A stretch of 64,000 nucleotides of DNA from Tardiphaga sp052076105 (GCF_052076105.1 NZ_CP197245.1:3844001-3908000); one strand, 5' to 3'. Shown: positions 36,107 through 45,979, counted from the stretch's first letter. Notes: generated by a model not told the origin, from the sequence alone. Numbers and translations: made by a program.

Positions 36107-36745
36107 TCAGGCGTGCCCGGCCTCGGCCGACAACATCCCGGGGGCGATCCCGATCTTCTGCAGCGCGCGAAGATACTTCTCCTCGATATCACTGCCGAAG
36201 ATGAGATCCTCATCAGCCGCACAATGCAGCCAGCCGTTGCCCTGGATTTCGTCTTCCAGCTGGCCCGGCGCCCAGCCGGCATAGCCGAGCGCGAGAATCG
36301 CATGCTTGGGTCCACCACCATTGGCGATGGCGCGCAGGATATCCACGGTCGCCGTGAGGCAGACGCCATCGTCGATCGGCAACGTCGCATCCTTGATGAA
36401 GAAGTCGCTGGAATGCAGCACGAAGCCGCGTCCGGTCTCGACCGGGCCCCCCTTCAGCACTTTCATGCTTTCGGCGCTTTCCGGGAGCTTGATGCCGTCG
36501 GACTTCTCGATGATGTCCAGTTGCACCAGCAATTCGGGAAAATCGATGCTTCCAGCAGGCCGATTAACAATGATGCCCATGGCACCTTCCGACGAATGCG
36601 CACAGACGTAAATCACCGAACGGGCGAAGCGCTCGTCTTCCATCACAGGCATGGCGATCAGCAACTGCCCGTCGAGGTAGTTGCCAGTGTCGCCAACGCT
36701 GGATTTCGCGCGGCTTTTCCGGGGGCGCTTGCGAGTGGGTTCCAT
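36107..36745 (-). CDS. YqgE/AlgH family protein (UPF0301)
   Basis: About 212 residues. The segments YLDGQLLIAMPVMEDERFARSVIYVCAHSSEGAMGIIVNRP and the later LGYAGWAPGQLEDEIQGNGWL are the UPF0301 signature. The function is unsettled (a transcriptional role was proposed for AlgH). I use ATG 36745, giving a basic N-terminus (MEPTRKRPRKSR), rather than the longer frame from 36820. It is divergent from the DsbD-domain gene, with about 150 bases between them, a pairing seen in related genomes. Confidence 0.88.
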   Translation of the reverse strand: MEPTRKRPRKSRAKSSVGDTGNYLDGQLLIAMPVMEDERFARSVIYVCAHSSEGAMGIIVNRPAGSIDFPELLVQLDIIEKSDGIKLPESAESMKVLKGGPVETGRGFVLHSSDFFIKDATLPIDDGVCLTATVDILRAIANGGGPKHAILALGYAGWAPGQLEDEIQGNGWLHCAADEDLIFGSDIEEKYLRALQKIGIAPGMLSAEAGHA

Positions 36746-36899
36746 CAGCAAACCGCTCTCATTTCCTTGCTTATCCTGATATTGGGTCTGGGTTCTGTCA
36801 ATCAGCCTTCCGCAACGCATACGAAAACCGGATCACAAGCAGTTCAATAGCTTAAGACAGGTTTGGCTTTATGACAGGCCTACCCTGTAAGGACGCCCG

Positions 36900-37727
36900 A
36901 TGACCGCATCTGTTCCCTACCACATTGTCGCTGTCTGCGCCGCGGGCCTGCTCCTCACCTGCAGCGCACAGGCAGAGGACACCTCACCTTGGCAGATAGA
37001 CAGTCATTCGCAGATCAGGCTTGTGGCAGGCTCGCGTAGCGGGCCGGTGATGCTGGGGGGTATCGCGATCCAGCTGCAACCCGGTTGGCACACTTATTGG
37101 CGGAACCCCGGCGATTCCGGGGTGCCGCCACGCTTCGATTTCTCCAAATCGGAGAACCTGGATACCGTCACCATCCTGTGGCCGGCGCCAAAAAAATTCG
37201 AGGATGGGGCCGGCGGCCTGTCGCTGGGCTATGTGAAACAGGTGGTGCTGCCAATGCGGGTGATCGCCAAGGACCCCGGCAAGCCTGTGATTCTCCGTGC
37301 GGCGATCAATTACGCGGTCTGCGACAAGCTCTGCATTCCGGTCGACGCCAATGCCGAGCTGGCTTTCACCAGCGTGGCCAGCACTGAAGACGGTGCGCTG
37401 ACCGCAGCGCTCGATACCGTGCCTAAGCCGGCCACCATGGGCGACGCCAATCCGCTGACGGTCCGCGACATCAAGCGCGAGGGCAAGAATGTGTTCGTCG
37501 ACGTCGTTGCTCCGGAAGGCAGCGAACCCAACCTGTTCGTCGAAGGGCCGACGCCGGAATGGGCGCTGCCGATCCCCAAACTGGACGCTAAAAGCCCGCC
37601 AGGCGTGAAGCGCTTCAGCTTCGAACTCGACGGCGTGCCGCCCGGCGCCACGACCGACGGCGCAGCCCTGAAACTGACGCTGGTCGGCAGCGACCGGGCG
37701 TATGAATTCAACGTCAACCTGCCCTGA
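36900..37727 (+). CDS. Periplasmic DsbD N-terminal-type (DsbD-alpha) domain protein
   Basis: A 275-residue exported protein (signal peptide about 1-25, cleavage after SAQA). The body matches the immunoglobulin-like N-terminal domain of DsbD/ScsB, with WHTYWRNPGDSG and a CDKLC motif (Cys141, Cys145) in the expected place. In DsbD this domain takes electrons from a membrane domain and passes them to DsbC-like partners. Here the membrane and thioredoxin domains are absent, so it must work with a separate reductase or have another role in protein thiol repair or cytochrome maturation. Confidence 0.85.
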   Translation: MTASVPYHIVAVCAAGLLLTCSAQAEDTSPWQIDSHSQIRLVAGSRSGPVMLGGIAIQLQPGWHTYWRNPGDSGVPPRFDFSKSENLDTVTILWPAPKKFEDGAGGLSLGYVKQVVLPMRVIAKDPGKPVILRAAINYAVCDKLCIPVDANAELAFTSVASTEDGALTAALDTVPKPATMGDANPLTVRDIKREGKNVFVDVVAPEGSEPNLFVEGPTPEWALPIPKLDAKSPPGVKRFSFELDGVPPGATTDGAALKLTLVGSDRAYEFNVNLP

Positions 37728-37817
37728 TACCGCTGGCGCGTGACCTGTTGCACGCAACCTGCACATCTCCGTCCAACCGGATGTTAACGACTGCTTGCTA
37801 CGCCAGACCACTGCCGC

Positions 37818-39218
37818 ATGCCTGCGGCTGAGGACATTGTCGTGGCCGTGATGGACGCAGAAGCCGCACCCGCAAGCGCGCCCGCCGGCCTCAAGGCCAG
37901 GCTGCGTGCGCTGTTCACCGGCTCAGGCGAGGCCTCACTGACACGCCGCCTCGCCGGCACCATCTTCCTCATTCGCGTCATTTCCGCCGGCCTCGCTTAC
38001 TTCTCGCAGATCCTGCTGGCACGCTGGATGGGCACGTCGGATTACGGCATCTATGTCTATGTCTGGACCTGGGTGCTGCTGTTCGGCTCGATGATGGATT
38101 TCGGCATCGCCGCGTCAGCCCAGAAGATCATCCCGGAATATCGCGCCAGCGGTGACCACGCGCGGTTGCGCGGCTTTCTCTCCGGCAGTCGCTGGATGAC
38201 CGGCATCGTCTCGGTAATGGTCTCGCTGCTGCTTGCCGGCCTCGTCAAACTCATCTCGCCCTGGATCGACGCCGACACGGTGGTGCCGCTCTATCTCGGC
38301 TGTCTGACGCTGCCGGCCTTCGTCGTTGCCAACACGCAGGATGGCATCGCGCGCTCGCATGACTGGATGCGCCTCGGCCTGATGCCACAATTCATCATCC
38401 GCCAGGCGCTCATCATCGGCTTCACCGCCGGCGCCTTCGCACTGGGCTTCAAGCTTGGTGCATCCATCGCAATGCTCGCCAGCGTCGCCGCCGTTTGGGT
38501 CGCGATGATCGGCCAGATGATCGTGCTCAACCGCCGGCTCGCGGCGCATATCGAAGCCGGCCCGAAAGCTTATGACTATCGCGGCTGGCTCGCCGTGTCG
38601 TTGCCGATCCTGCTGGTCGAGAGCTTCTATCTTCTGCTGTCCTACACCGACGTGCTGGTGCTGCAGCAATTCGTCTCATCCGACGAGGTCGGTGTGTATT
38701 TCGCTGTGGTGAAGACCCTGGCGCTGGTGTCGTTCATTCATTACGCAATGTCGGCGACCACCGCACATCGCTTCACCGAATATCACGCGGCCGGTGACAA
38801 GGATCGACTTGCCGCTTACGTCACCCACGCGATCAAGTGGACGTTCTGGCCATCGCTCGCAGCGACGCTGATCCTGCTCGCTTTGGGCAAGCCGCTGCTG
38901 TGGTTGTTCGGTCCGCAATTCACCAGCGGTTACGACATCATGTTCATCGCAGCCATCGGCCTTGTGGTGCGGGCTGCTATCGGCCCGGTGGAGCGGCTGC
39001 TCAACATGCTCGGCCACCAGCACATTTGCGCCGTGGCCTATGCGTCGGCCTTCGTCATGAACCTGGTGCTGTGTCTCGTGTTGGTACCGAAATTCGGCGG
39101 TCATGGCGCGGCAACGGCGACGTCGATCGCGCTGACATTCGAGACGATCTTGTTGTTCTGGATCGTTCGCCAGCGCCTCGGGCTACACGTGCTCGCCTTC
39201 GGGAAACAAAGCGCCTGA
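37818..39218 (+). CDS. Flippase-like polysaccharide biosynthesis protein (MOP superfamily)
   Basis: A 466-residue protein with 12-14 membrane helices and the ISAGLAYFSQILLARWMGTSDYGIYVY start typical of Wzx-like lipid-linked oligosaccharide flippases. It would move a lipid-linked glycan across the inner membrane. No glycosyltransferase cluster surrounds it, though a GT-C-like gene and an acyltransferase lie within 10 kb. The start ATG follows the DsbD-domain gene by 90 bases. Confidence 0.88.
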   Translation: MPAAEDIVVAVMDAEAAPASAPAGLKARLRALFTGSGEASLTRRLAGTIFLIRVISAGLAYFSQILLARWMGTSDYGIYVYVWTWVLLFGSMMDFGIAASAQKIIPEYRASGDHARLRGFLSGSRWMTGIVSVMVSLLLAGLVKLISPWIDADTVVPLYLGCLTLPAFVVANTQDGIARSHDWMRLGLMPQFIIRQALIIGFTAGAFALGFKLGASIAMLASVAAVWVAMIGQMIVLNRRLAAHIEAGPKAYDYRGWLAVSLPILLVESFYLLLSYTDVLVLQQFVSSDEVGVYFAVVKTLALVSFIHYAMSATTAHRFTEYHAAGDKDRLAAYVTHAIKWTFWPSLAATLILLALGKPLLWLFGPQFTSGYDIMFIAAIGLVVRAAIGPVERLLNMLGHQHICAVAYASAFVMNLVLCLVLVPKFGGHGAATATSIALTFETILLFWIVRQRLGLHVLAFGKQSA

Positions 39219-39259
39219 CAACCTCCCCCTGCAAGGCAGGAGGAGGTCAGGAAGAAAAT

Positions 39260-40048
39260 TTATTCAGCCGTCCAGCCACCGTCGATCGACAGGTTGGTGC
39301 CCGTGATCTGTGCGGCATCGTCGCCGCACAGGAACAGCGCCAGCGCTGCGACTTGTTCGGACGTCACGAATTCCTTGGTCGGCTGCGCTTCGAGCAGAAC
39401 GTCGTTGATGACCTGCTCTTTCGTCAGTCCCCGCGCCTTCATCGTGTCGGGAATCTGTTTTTCAACCAGCGGCGTCCAGACATAGCCGGGCGAAATGCAA
39501 TTGCAGGTGATTTTGTGGGTGGCGACTTCCAGTGCCACCGTCTTGGTCAGGCCGGCGATGCCGTGCTTGGCGGAGACATAGGCCGACTTGAATGGCGAGG
39601 CGACCAGCGAATGCGCCGAGGCGGTGTTGATGATACGGCCCCAGCCGCGCTTCTTCATGCCGGGCACGACGGCGCGGATACCATGGAAGGCCGAGGAAAG
39701 ATTGATGGCGATGATCGCATCCCACTTCTCGATCGGGAACTCCTCGATCGGCGAGACAAACTGGATGCCCGCATTATTGACGAGAATGTCGACCGATCCA
39801 TAGGTCTTCTCGCCGAGCGCGATCATGTCGGCAATCTCCGCCGGCTTGGTCATGTCGGCCGGCGAATGGATCGCCTTCACCTTGAAATCGCTCTCGATCG
39901 CTGCGCGCTCTTTCTCGATATCGGCTGGCGCGCCCATGCCGTTGATCACGATATTGGCGCCTGCGCTTGCGAAAGCGCGCGCATAAGCGAGGCCGATGCC
40001 GCTGGTCGACCCGGTGACGACAGCGGTCTTGCCTGTGAGATTAGCCAT
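39260..40048 (-). CDS. bdhA: 3-hydroxybutyrate dehydrogenase
   Basis: A 262-residue short-chain dehydrogenase with TGSTSGIG at about 12-19, the NNAG motif and YVSAKHG with catalytic Tyr/Lys. The full pattern, including ISPGYVWTPLVEKQIPD, fits D-3-hydroxybutyrate dehydrogenase, which oxidises the PHB monomer to acetoacetate. Its start overlaps the patatin gene stop by one base, so the two are translationally coupled. This suggests a role in polyhydroxybutyrate or lipid turnover. Confidence 0.92.
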   Translation of the reverse strand: MANLTGKTAVVTGSTSGIGLAYARAFASAGANIVINGMGAPADIEKERAAIESDFKVKAIHSPADMTKPAEIADMIALGEKTYGSVDILVNNAGIQFVSPIEEFPIEKWDAIIAINLSSAFHGIRAVVPGMKKRGWGRIINTASAHSLVASPFKSAYVSAKHGIAGLTKTVALEVATHKITCNCISPGYVWTPLVEKQIPDTMKARGLTKEQVINDVLLEAQPTKEFVTSEQVAALALFLCGDDAAQITGTNLSIDGGWTAE

Positions 40049-41244
40049 TACTTACTCCTGTTGGACGTCAAATGCTGCGGAATGTCATTGTAGTCGTCGG
40101 CGGTAAGCGCATGGGTCACCATCGATTCATCGGATTGCGGCCGCTCGAACCAGTCCTTGTGGCGCATCGAAAGGAATACGTCGCGCTCGCCTGCGTTCCA
40201 GTGTTCGACCATGCCGATGCGCGAGAAGTTGTAATCCTTCGACGACGACTCGTAATTCTTGCTCGTATAGATCAGATGCACCACCGTGACGGTATTTTCC
40301 TTCGCAGCTTCTGATAACAGCGCCACTCCGGGATCCTGCTTCAGTTCTGCCGGCAATTTGCCAATCAGATCACGCAGTGCCTTGCGGATGTTGTGGATCT
40401 TCTTGTTCTTGTCGGTATTCATGCGGGTGCGGCTGGAATAGCGAATGTCCTTTTCGCGTTCCTGTGCTTCCAGGATCGATTGCGGCAATGGCCCGCGCGC
40501 ACTGAACAGATCGACCTGGAAGATCAGCAGATCGCTGGTGACGTCATCCAGCACGAAATCCAGCGGCGTGTTTGAGGCGATGCCGCCATCCCAGAAATGC
40601 TCGCCATCGATCACGATCGACGGAAAGCCCGGCGGCAACGCGCCGGAGGCCATGATGTGTTCGGGCTCGATCCTTTTGCGATCTTTCTTGAAGAGCGTGT
40701 TGTCAAAATAAGTGAAGTTGCCGGTGGTCACGCTCACGGCGCCAACGCTTAGCCGGGTCTTGCAGTCGTTGAGACGATCAAAGTCAACCAACCGTTCCAG
40801 CGTCGCCTTCAGCGGCGCGGTGTCGTAATAGCTCTGAGACTGCGGACTGCCGGGCGGCCACAGTGGCGCGGGCGGAATCCGCGGCACAAAAAAACCTGGC
40901 ACGCCGAATGTAGCAATGACAGCGGCACCCGCCTCATAAAAGTAAGAACGCGCGCGGTCATCCGTCAGCATCGGGCTCCAGGGGACCGGCGATGCCGCCA
41001 TCTCCCAGAATTCCTTGAGCTTGCCGATCCGCTTGTCGCGCTCATTGCCGGCGATGATCGCCGCGTTGATGGCACCGATGGAGATGCCAGCCACCCATTC
41101 CGGCTCGAAATCGTGATGACACAGCGCCTCATAGGCGCCGGCCTGATAGGAGCCAAGCGCGCCGCCCCCTTGCAGCACCAGCACCCGCTTGGCTTCGGCG
41201 GGTCTGCTGGCAGCGCTGGATTGAGGCTGATCGGACATATCCAT
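40048..41244 (-). CDS. Patatin-like phospholipase / acyl hydrolase
   Basis: About 398 residues. The oxyanion loop GGGALG (26-31), the nucleophile GISIG (Ser55) and the DGG of the catalytic dyad (WDGGIASNTP) are intact, followed by a DUF3734-like C-terminal domain. Patatins cleave acyl esters of lipids, and some relatives act on PHB granules. I use ATG 41244 (or 41238) because the longer frame adds an unconserved leader. It is first in the two-gene operon with bdhA. There is no signal peptide, so a cytoplasmic location is expected. Confidence 0.9.
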   Translation of the reverse strand: MDMSDQPQSSAASRPAEAKRVLVLQGGGALGSYQAGAYEALCHHDFEPEWVAGISIGAINAAIIAGNERDKRIGKLKEFWEMAASPVPWSPMLTDDRARSYFYEAGAAVIATFGVPGFFVPRIPPAPLWPPGSPQSQSYYDTAPLKATLERLVDFDRLNDCKTRLSVGAVSVTTGNFTYFDNTLFKKDRKRIEPEHIMASGALPPGFPSIVIDGEHFWDGGIASNTPLDFVLDDVTSDLLIFQVDLFSARGPLPQSILEAQEREKDIRYSSRTRMNTDKNKKIHNIRKALRDLIGKLPAELKQDPGVALLSEAAKENTVTVVHLIYTSKNYESSSKDYNFSRIGMVEHWNAGERDVFLSMRHKDWFERPQSDESMVTHALTADDYNDIPQHLTSNRSK

Positions 41245-41354
41245 GGGACCACTCGATCCTGTCGGCGACGGGAACCTTACCGTGGCGCTCCCTTGCCGCG
41301 GCGTCAATCACGGATGGTGCAGAGCACCATCACGCTTCGGCTATCTGGGAAGGC

Positions 41355-41870
41355 TCATTTGGAATCCGTCGAAGCCAGGATCATGGTCCAGAACACCTTG
41401 TATTTGGTGTTGGGAGCATAAATCGCCGCAATGCCCAGTTTTGTGACACCGGACTTCAGCATATTGGCGCGATGCGGCGGCGAGTCTCGCCAGCCAGAAA
41501 AGGCCTCGGCCATAGTATGATAGCCGGCCGAGACGTTCTCAACCGCCAAGGTCGCCGGATAGCCGCCTGCATTCAGGCGCTTGGCCAACGGCGCCTTGAC
41601 ATCGTGATCGAGCTTGTTCCGTTTGGCCATGGCAGTGGACTGATCTTCTGCCAGCGCCATCAGTGCGGGATCGACCACTACCGGGCCGAGGCCGTTATTC
41701 TGCCGGTACAGCGAGATCATCGAGGCTGCAGCCACCGGATCGAGCTTGGCGCCGCCATTGGCCATGCTGAGATACATAGTGGGCTGGTCCGGCAGAGTAT
41801 CGACGGTCCCCGCACACCCTGCCAGCAACAGAAATCCCAGACTGGCCAGAGCCACCCGCTTCATCGGCAA
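41355..41870 (-). CDS. CAP-domain (SCP-like) lipoprotein
   Basis: A 171-residue protein with a lipobox (FLLLAGC) at the N-terminus and a CAP/SCP domain containing the LDHD and HRANML segments of the family. CAP proteins bind lipids or act in the envelope, but the bacterial function is mostly unknown. ATG 41864 two codons in is an equal start. It stands alone downstream of the sulfate ABC operon, on the same strand. Confidence 0.88.
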   Translation of the reverse strand: MPMKRVALASLGFLLLAGCAGTVDTLPDQPTMYLSMANGGAKLDPVAAASMISLYRQNNGLGPVVVDPALMALAEDQSTAMAKRNKLDHDVKAPLAKRLNAGGYPATLAVENVSAGYHTMAEAFSGWRDSPPHRANMLKSGVTKLGIAAIYAPNTKYKVFWTMILASTDSK

Positions 41871-41948
41871 TCCCCCAAATCAAGGGGCCGTTGTTGCACA
41901 CCAACCGTGGCTGAAAGGTGAACGGACGGGATTTTTAGAAAGCGCCAG

Positions 41949-42989
41949 TCATTCCTGGCCGGCAAAGATCCGGTAGCGCCGTGGCTGCAGACTGATTGCA
42001 TCACCCGTGGTGAGCGGGCGGTCGCGCGGGGCATCGATCTCCACCAGCGTATCATCACCAGAGAGCGCGATGTCGGCGCGCTGGATCGGGCCGAAGGTGC
42101 GGACGCGACGCACAGTGCCTTCGAGGGCTCCCTCGCCGACCGGACCGATCTGCATGTCGTGACGACGAACAAACAGTTTCGAGGGACCGACGGCACCACC
42201 CGCGTCGATGTTAAGCGGGCGATGGCCGAGCTTGACCTGGCCGCCACTTACATCGACCGGGAGCACAATCGATTCACCTATGAACGAGTGCACGAAAGCC
42301 GTCGCCGGATTATCGTAAACGTCGCCAGGCGTGCCGATCTGTTCGATCTTGCCCTTGTCCATCACCACAACGCGATTGGCGACTTCGAGCGCCTCCTCCT
42401 GGTCATGCGTGACGAAGATCGAGGTGACGTGGATTTCCTCGTGCAACGTACGCAGCCACTGCCGCAACTCCTTGCGTACCTTAGCATCGAGCGCACCGAA
42501 CGGCTCGTCGAGCAGCAGAATGCGCGGCTCGATGGCGAGCGCGCGCGCCAGCGCAATACGCTGCCGCTGGCCGCCCGAGAGCTGGCTGGGATAACGATTG
42601 GCGAGCCAGTCGAGCTGCACGAGATCGAGAAGCTCCTTCACCCGCGCGCGGATCTGCGCTTCGCTCTTGCGCACGGCGCGCGGCTGCACGCGCAGGCCGA
42701 AGGCCACATTCTCGAACACGCTCATATGGCGGAACAACGCATAGTGCTGGAATACGAAACCGACGTGGCGCTCGCCGGCGCCGCGCGCCAATGCGTTCTC
42801 GCCGTCGAACGAGACCTCGCCGGCATCCGGCCAGTCGAGCCCGGCGATGATGCGCAGCAACGAGGTCTTGCCGGAACCGGACGGTCCGAGCAGCGCGAGC
42901 AATTCACCATCCGCAACCCGAAGGTCGACATTATCCAGCGCCTTGAAGGCACCGTACTGCTTTACGATATTGCGAACTTCAATCGTCAC
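41949..42989 (-). CDS. cysA: Sulfate/thiosulfate ABC transporter ATPase
   Basis: A 346-residue ATPase with Walker A GPSGSGKTS, signature LSGGQRQRIALARAL, Walker B ILLLDEPFGALD and a C-terminal regulatory TOBE-like domain (about 240-340). It powers sulfate import with CysT and CysW. It is last in the sbp-cysT-cysW-cysA operon and overlaps cysW by 11 bases. It is the only cysA in the window, so it may also serve the second permease set at 51-53 kb. Confidence 0.95.
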   Translation of the reverse strand: MTIEVRNIVKQYGAFKALDNVDLRVADGELLALLGPSGSGKTSLLRIIAGLDWPDAGEVSFDGENALARGAGERHVGFVFQHYALFRHMSVFENVAFGLRVQPRAVRKSEAQIRARVKELLDLVQLDWLANRYPSQLSGGQRQRIALARALAIEPRILLLDEPFGALDAKVRKELRQWLRTLHEEIHVTSIFVTHDQEEALEVANRVVVMDKGKIEQIGTPGDVYDNPATAFVHSFIGESIVLPVDVSGGQVKLGHRPLNIDAGGAVGPSKLFVRRHDMQIGPVGEGALEGTVRRVRTFGPIQRADIALSGDDTLVEIDAPRDRPLTTGDAISLQPRRYRIFAGQE

Positions 42990-43872
42990 GGGGCAGTTGT
43001 CCTTCTTCGATCTGGCCTTCGAGGATGGTCTTTGCGATCAGCGTCAAGAGCGCCAGCAGAGCCAGCAATGACGCGATCGCGAACGACGCCACCAGTTGAT
43101 ATTCGTTATACAGGATTTCCACCAGCAGCGGCATAGTGTTGGTCTCGCCGCGAATGTGACCCGACACCACCGAAACCGCGCCAAACTCACCCATTGCCCG
43201 CGCATTACACAACAGTACGCCGTAGAGCAGACCCCATTTGATGTTGGGGAGCGTCACCACAATAAAGGTACGCCAGCCACTCGCCCCCAGCGAGATCGCA
43301 GCCTCTTCCTCCTGCGATCCCTGCTCCTGCATGAGCGGTATCAGCTCCCGGGCGACGAACGGAAAGGTGACGAAGGTGGTCGCCAGCACGATCGCCGGCA
43401 CGGCAAACAGAATGTTGATGCCGTGCGACATCAGCCATGGCCCAAAGAAACCCTGCGCACCAAACAGCAGCACGAATACCAGACCGGAGATAACGGGGCT
43501 GACCGAGAACGGCAGATCGATCAGGGTGACCAACAAGGTCTTGCCCCTGAATTCGAATTTGGCCACCGCCCAGGCGGCGGCAACGCCGAATACCAGATTG
43601 AGGCTGACCGAGATCACCGCTGTGATCAGCGTCAGCCAGATTGCCGAGAGCGCCTCGGAATCTGCCAAGGCCGCCAAATAGAACCCGACGCCCTTGGACA
43701 ATGCCTCCGAGAATACCAAGATCAGCGGCAAGACCACGAACACTGTCAGGAACATCACTGCGACACCAATAATGATGCCGCGCACGAGCCATGGCTCGGT
43801 ATGCAGGTCCTGTCGTGCCACGGACTCGGCGCGCTCCACGGTGACTGGCGAATTGATAATTGTAATGGTCAT
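42979..43872 (-). CDS. cysW: Sulfate ABC transporter permease CysW
   Basis: A 297-residue inner-membrane protein with six helices and the EEEAAISLGASGWRTF coupling segment that contacts the ATPase. The family fits CysW, which pairs with CysT to form the sulfate channel. It lies between cysT and cysA in the first sulfate operon. It differs clearly from the second copy at 52168 (for example in the N-terminus), so the two are paralogues rather than a recent duplication. Confidence 0.94.
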   Translation of the reverse strand: MTITIINSPVTVERAESVARQDLHTEPWLVRGIIIGVAVMFLTVFVVLPLILVFSEALSKGVGFYLAALADSEALSAIWLTLITAVISVSLNLVFGVAAAWAVAKFEFRGKTLLVTLIDLPFSVSPVISGLVFVLLFGAQGFFGPWLMSHGINILFAVPAIVLATTFVTFPFVARELIPLMQEQGSQEEEAAISLGASGWRTFIVVTLPNIKWGLLYGVLLCNARAMGEFGAVSVVSGHIRGETNTMPLLVEILYNEYQLVASFAIASLLALLALLTLIAKTILEGQIEEGQLPRDD

Positions 43873-43878
43873 GTCAGG

Positions 43879-44715
43879 TCAACTCACTGCCAGCGCGCGG
43901 GTCTGCGCCCAGCGCTGCAGCCGATTGAGCAGGAAGATGATCAGGAATGAAAAGACCAGCATGACCACCGCGATCGCTGTCGCATCGGCATAGCGAAATT
44001 CCGACAGCCGGATGACGATCAAGAGCGGCGCAATCTCCGACACATTTGGAAGGTTGCCGGCGATGAAGATCACGGAGCCATATTCGCCAACGGCGCGAGC
44101 AAACGCCAGCGCGAAGCCGGTGAGAATGGCCGGCGTGAGGCTGGGAATGATGACGCGGGTGATGGTCTGCCAGCGAGAGGCACCGAGACAGGCAGCAGCC
44201 TCTTCGATCTCGACATCGAGGTCGATCAGCACCGGCTGCACAGTCCGCACCACGAAGGGAATGCCAATAAAAACCATCGCCAGGAAAATTCCGAGCGGCG
44301 TGAACGCCACTTTGATGCCGAGTGACGCCAGCGGCGCGCCGAGCCATCCGTTTTGCGCGAACAATGTCGTCAGCGCGATGCCTGCCACTGCAGTGGGCAG
44401 GGCGAACGGGATATCGACAATGGCATCAAACAGCCGGCGACCGGGAAATCGGTACCGCACCAGGGCCCAGACGATAATCAGGCCAGCGACCAGATTGACC
44501 AGCGCAGCCGCGAAGGCCAATCCGAACGAAATTCTGAGCGCGTGTAATGTGCGGTTGCTGGTGACGGTATCGAGGAATTGCGAGAGACTGAGATCCGCTG
44601 TCTTGACGAACAACCCCGCCAGCGGGATCAAAATCAAAAGCGACAGCCATGTCAGGGTCAGGCCCATGCTCAGACCGAACCCCGGCAACGAACTTCGTTT
44701 AGGTGCCGCGCTCAC
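43879..44715 (-). CDS. cysT: Sulfate ABC transporter permease CysT
   Basis: A 278-residue permease, six helices, with LPGFGLSMGLTLTWLSLLIL at the N-terminus and the EEAAACLGASRWQTI coupling loop. It partners CysW. It lies 66 bases downstream of sbp and six bases before cysW. Its N-terminus provides the guide for choosing the start of the second cysT at about 51341. Confidence 0.94.
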   Translation of the reverse strand: MSAAPKRSSLPGFGLSMGLTLTWLSLLILIPLAGLFVKTADLSLSQFLDTVTSNRTLHALRISFGLAFAAALVNLVAGLIIVWALVRYRFPGRRLFDAIVDIPFALPTAVAGIALTTLFAQNGWLGAPLASLGIKVAFTPLGIFLAMVFIGIPFVVRTVQPVLIDLDVEIEEAAACLGASRWQTITRVIIPSLTPAILTGFALAFARAVGEYGSVIFIAGNLPNVSEIAPLLIVIRLSEFRYADATAIAVVMLVFSFLIIFLLNRLQRWAQTRALAVS

Positions 44716-44781
44716 AATGTCCCCTTGCTTTGGTAAAAGCCCCAGACCGGCGTACCGGTCTGGCTGTTTCGCTGCGAACGA

Positions 44782-45783
44782 TCAGTTCTTGTAGATCTTG
44801 TCGAACACGCCGCCGTCGGAGAAGTGTTCGCTCTGCGCCTTAGTCCAACCTCCGAACACGTCGTCGATCGTAAACAGATCGACCTTGGCGAAGGAAGCTT
44901 CGTACTTCTTGGCAATATCGGCGTCACGCGGACGGTAGAAATTGCGCGCGGCGATCTCCTGACCTTCCTTGGTGTACCAGTATTTCAGATAGGCCTCGGC
45001 AGCGGCTTTGGTACCCTTCTTGTCGGCGACAGTATCAACGATAGCGACCGGCGGTTCGGCGAGAATTGAAAGCGACGGCGCCACGATCTCGAACTTGTCC
45101 TTGCCGAACTCCTGGATTGCTAGATATGCCTCGTTTTCCCAGGCCAGCAAGACATCGCCGACGCCACGCTGGACGAAGGTGATGGTCGAGCCACGCGCGC
45201 CGGTATCGAGAACCGGAACGTTCTTGAAGATGTTACCGACAAATTCCTTTGCCTTGTCCTGCGATCCATATTTCTTCAGAGCATAGCCCCAGGCGCCGAG
45301 ATAGTTCCAGCGCGCGCCGCCAGAAGTTTTCGGATTCGGCGTGATGACGCTGACGCCGCCCTTGATCAGATCGTCCCAGTCCTTGATGGCCTTGGGGTTG
45401 CCCTTGCGCACCAGGAATACGATGGTCGACGTATAGGGCGACGAATTCTGCGCCAGGCGCTTCTGCCAGTCCTTCGCCAGCAAGCCCTTACTGGCGATTG
45501 CATCGATGTCATAGGCGAGCGCGAGGGTGACCACATCGGCTTGCAGACCATCGATCACGGAGCGCGCCTGCGCCCCAGAGCCGCCATGCGACTGCTTGAT
45601 CTCGACGCTCTTGCCAGTTTCTTTCTGGTACGCAGCAGCGAACGATTTGTTGAACTCGACATAGAGCTCACGTGTCGGGTCATATGACACGTTGAGCAGC
45701 GAAATGTCTGCCGCGTGCGCCGATCCTGCAATCAAGAGACCCGCGATGACGGGAAGAATACGACGGACCATTTTGATCTCCAT
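44782..45783 (-). CDS. sbp: Sulfate-binding periplasmic protein, copy 1
   Basis: A 333-residue exported solute-binding protein (signal peptide about 1-24, cleavage after SAHA) of the sulfate/thiosulfate-binding family; NVSYDPTRELY and SHGGSGAQARSV are the usual ligand-site segments. It delivers sulfate to CysTW. It is first in the first sulfate operon. ATG 45771 is a possible alternative start. The upstream 196 bases separate it from the DUF934 gene. Confidence 0.95.
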   Translation of the reverse strand: MEIKMVRRILPVIAGLLIAGSAHAADISLLNVSYDPTRELYVEFNKSFAAAYQKETGKSVEIKQSHGGSGAQARSVIDGLQADVVTLALAYDIDAIASKGLLAKDWQKRLAQNSSPYTSTIVFLVRKGNPKAIKDWDDLIKGGVSVITPNPKTSGGARWNYLGAWGYALKKYGSQDKAKEFVGNIFKNVPVLDTGARGSTITFVQRGVGDVLLAWENEAYLAIQEFGKDKFEIVAPSLSILAEPPVAIVDTVADKKGTKAAAEAYLKYWYTKEGQEIAARNFYRPRDADIAKKYEASFAKVDLFTIDDVFGGWTKAQSEHFSDGGVFDKIYKN

Positions 45784-45979
45784 CCAACCTCACAACACGA
45801 TCGTCATGAGGTGGGGCGCAAAATCTTGAAGATGTACCGCTAAGTCAACGAAACCAGATTCCAATGTTGGCGGCATGACGGCAGCAATGTGCTATGAATA
45901 CGCCTTTGCACGGATACCGTATCGCGCGCTGGTCATTTGTCATCAACCAACGCTGCAAAAGCCGTTAGCATGCGGCGAA

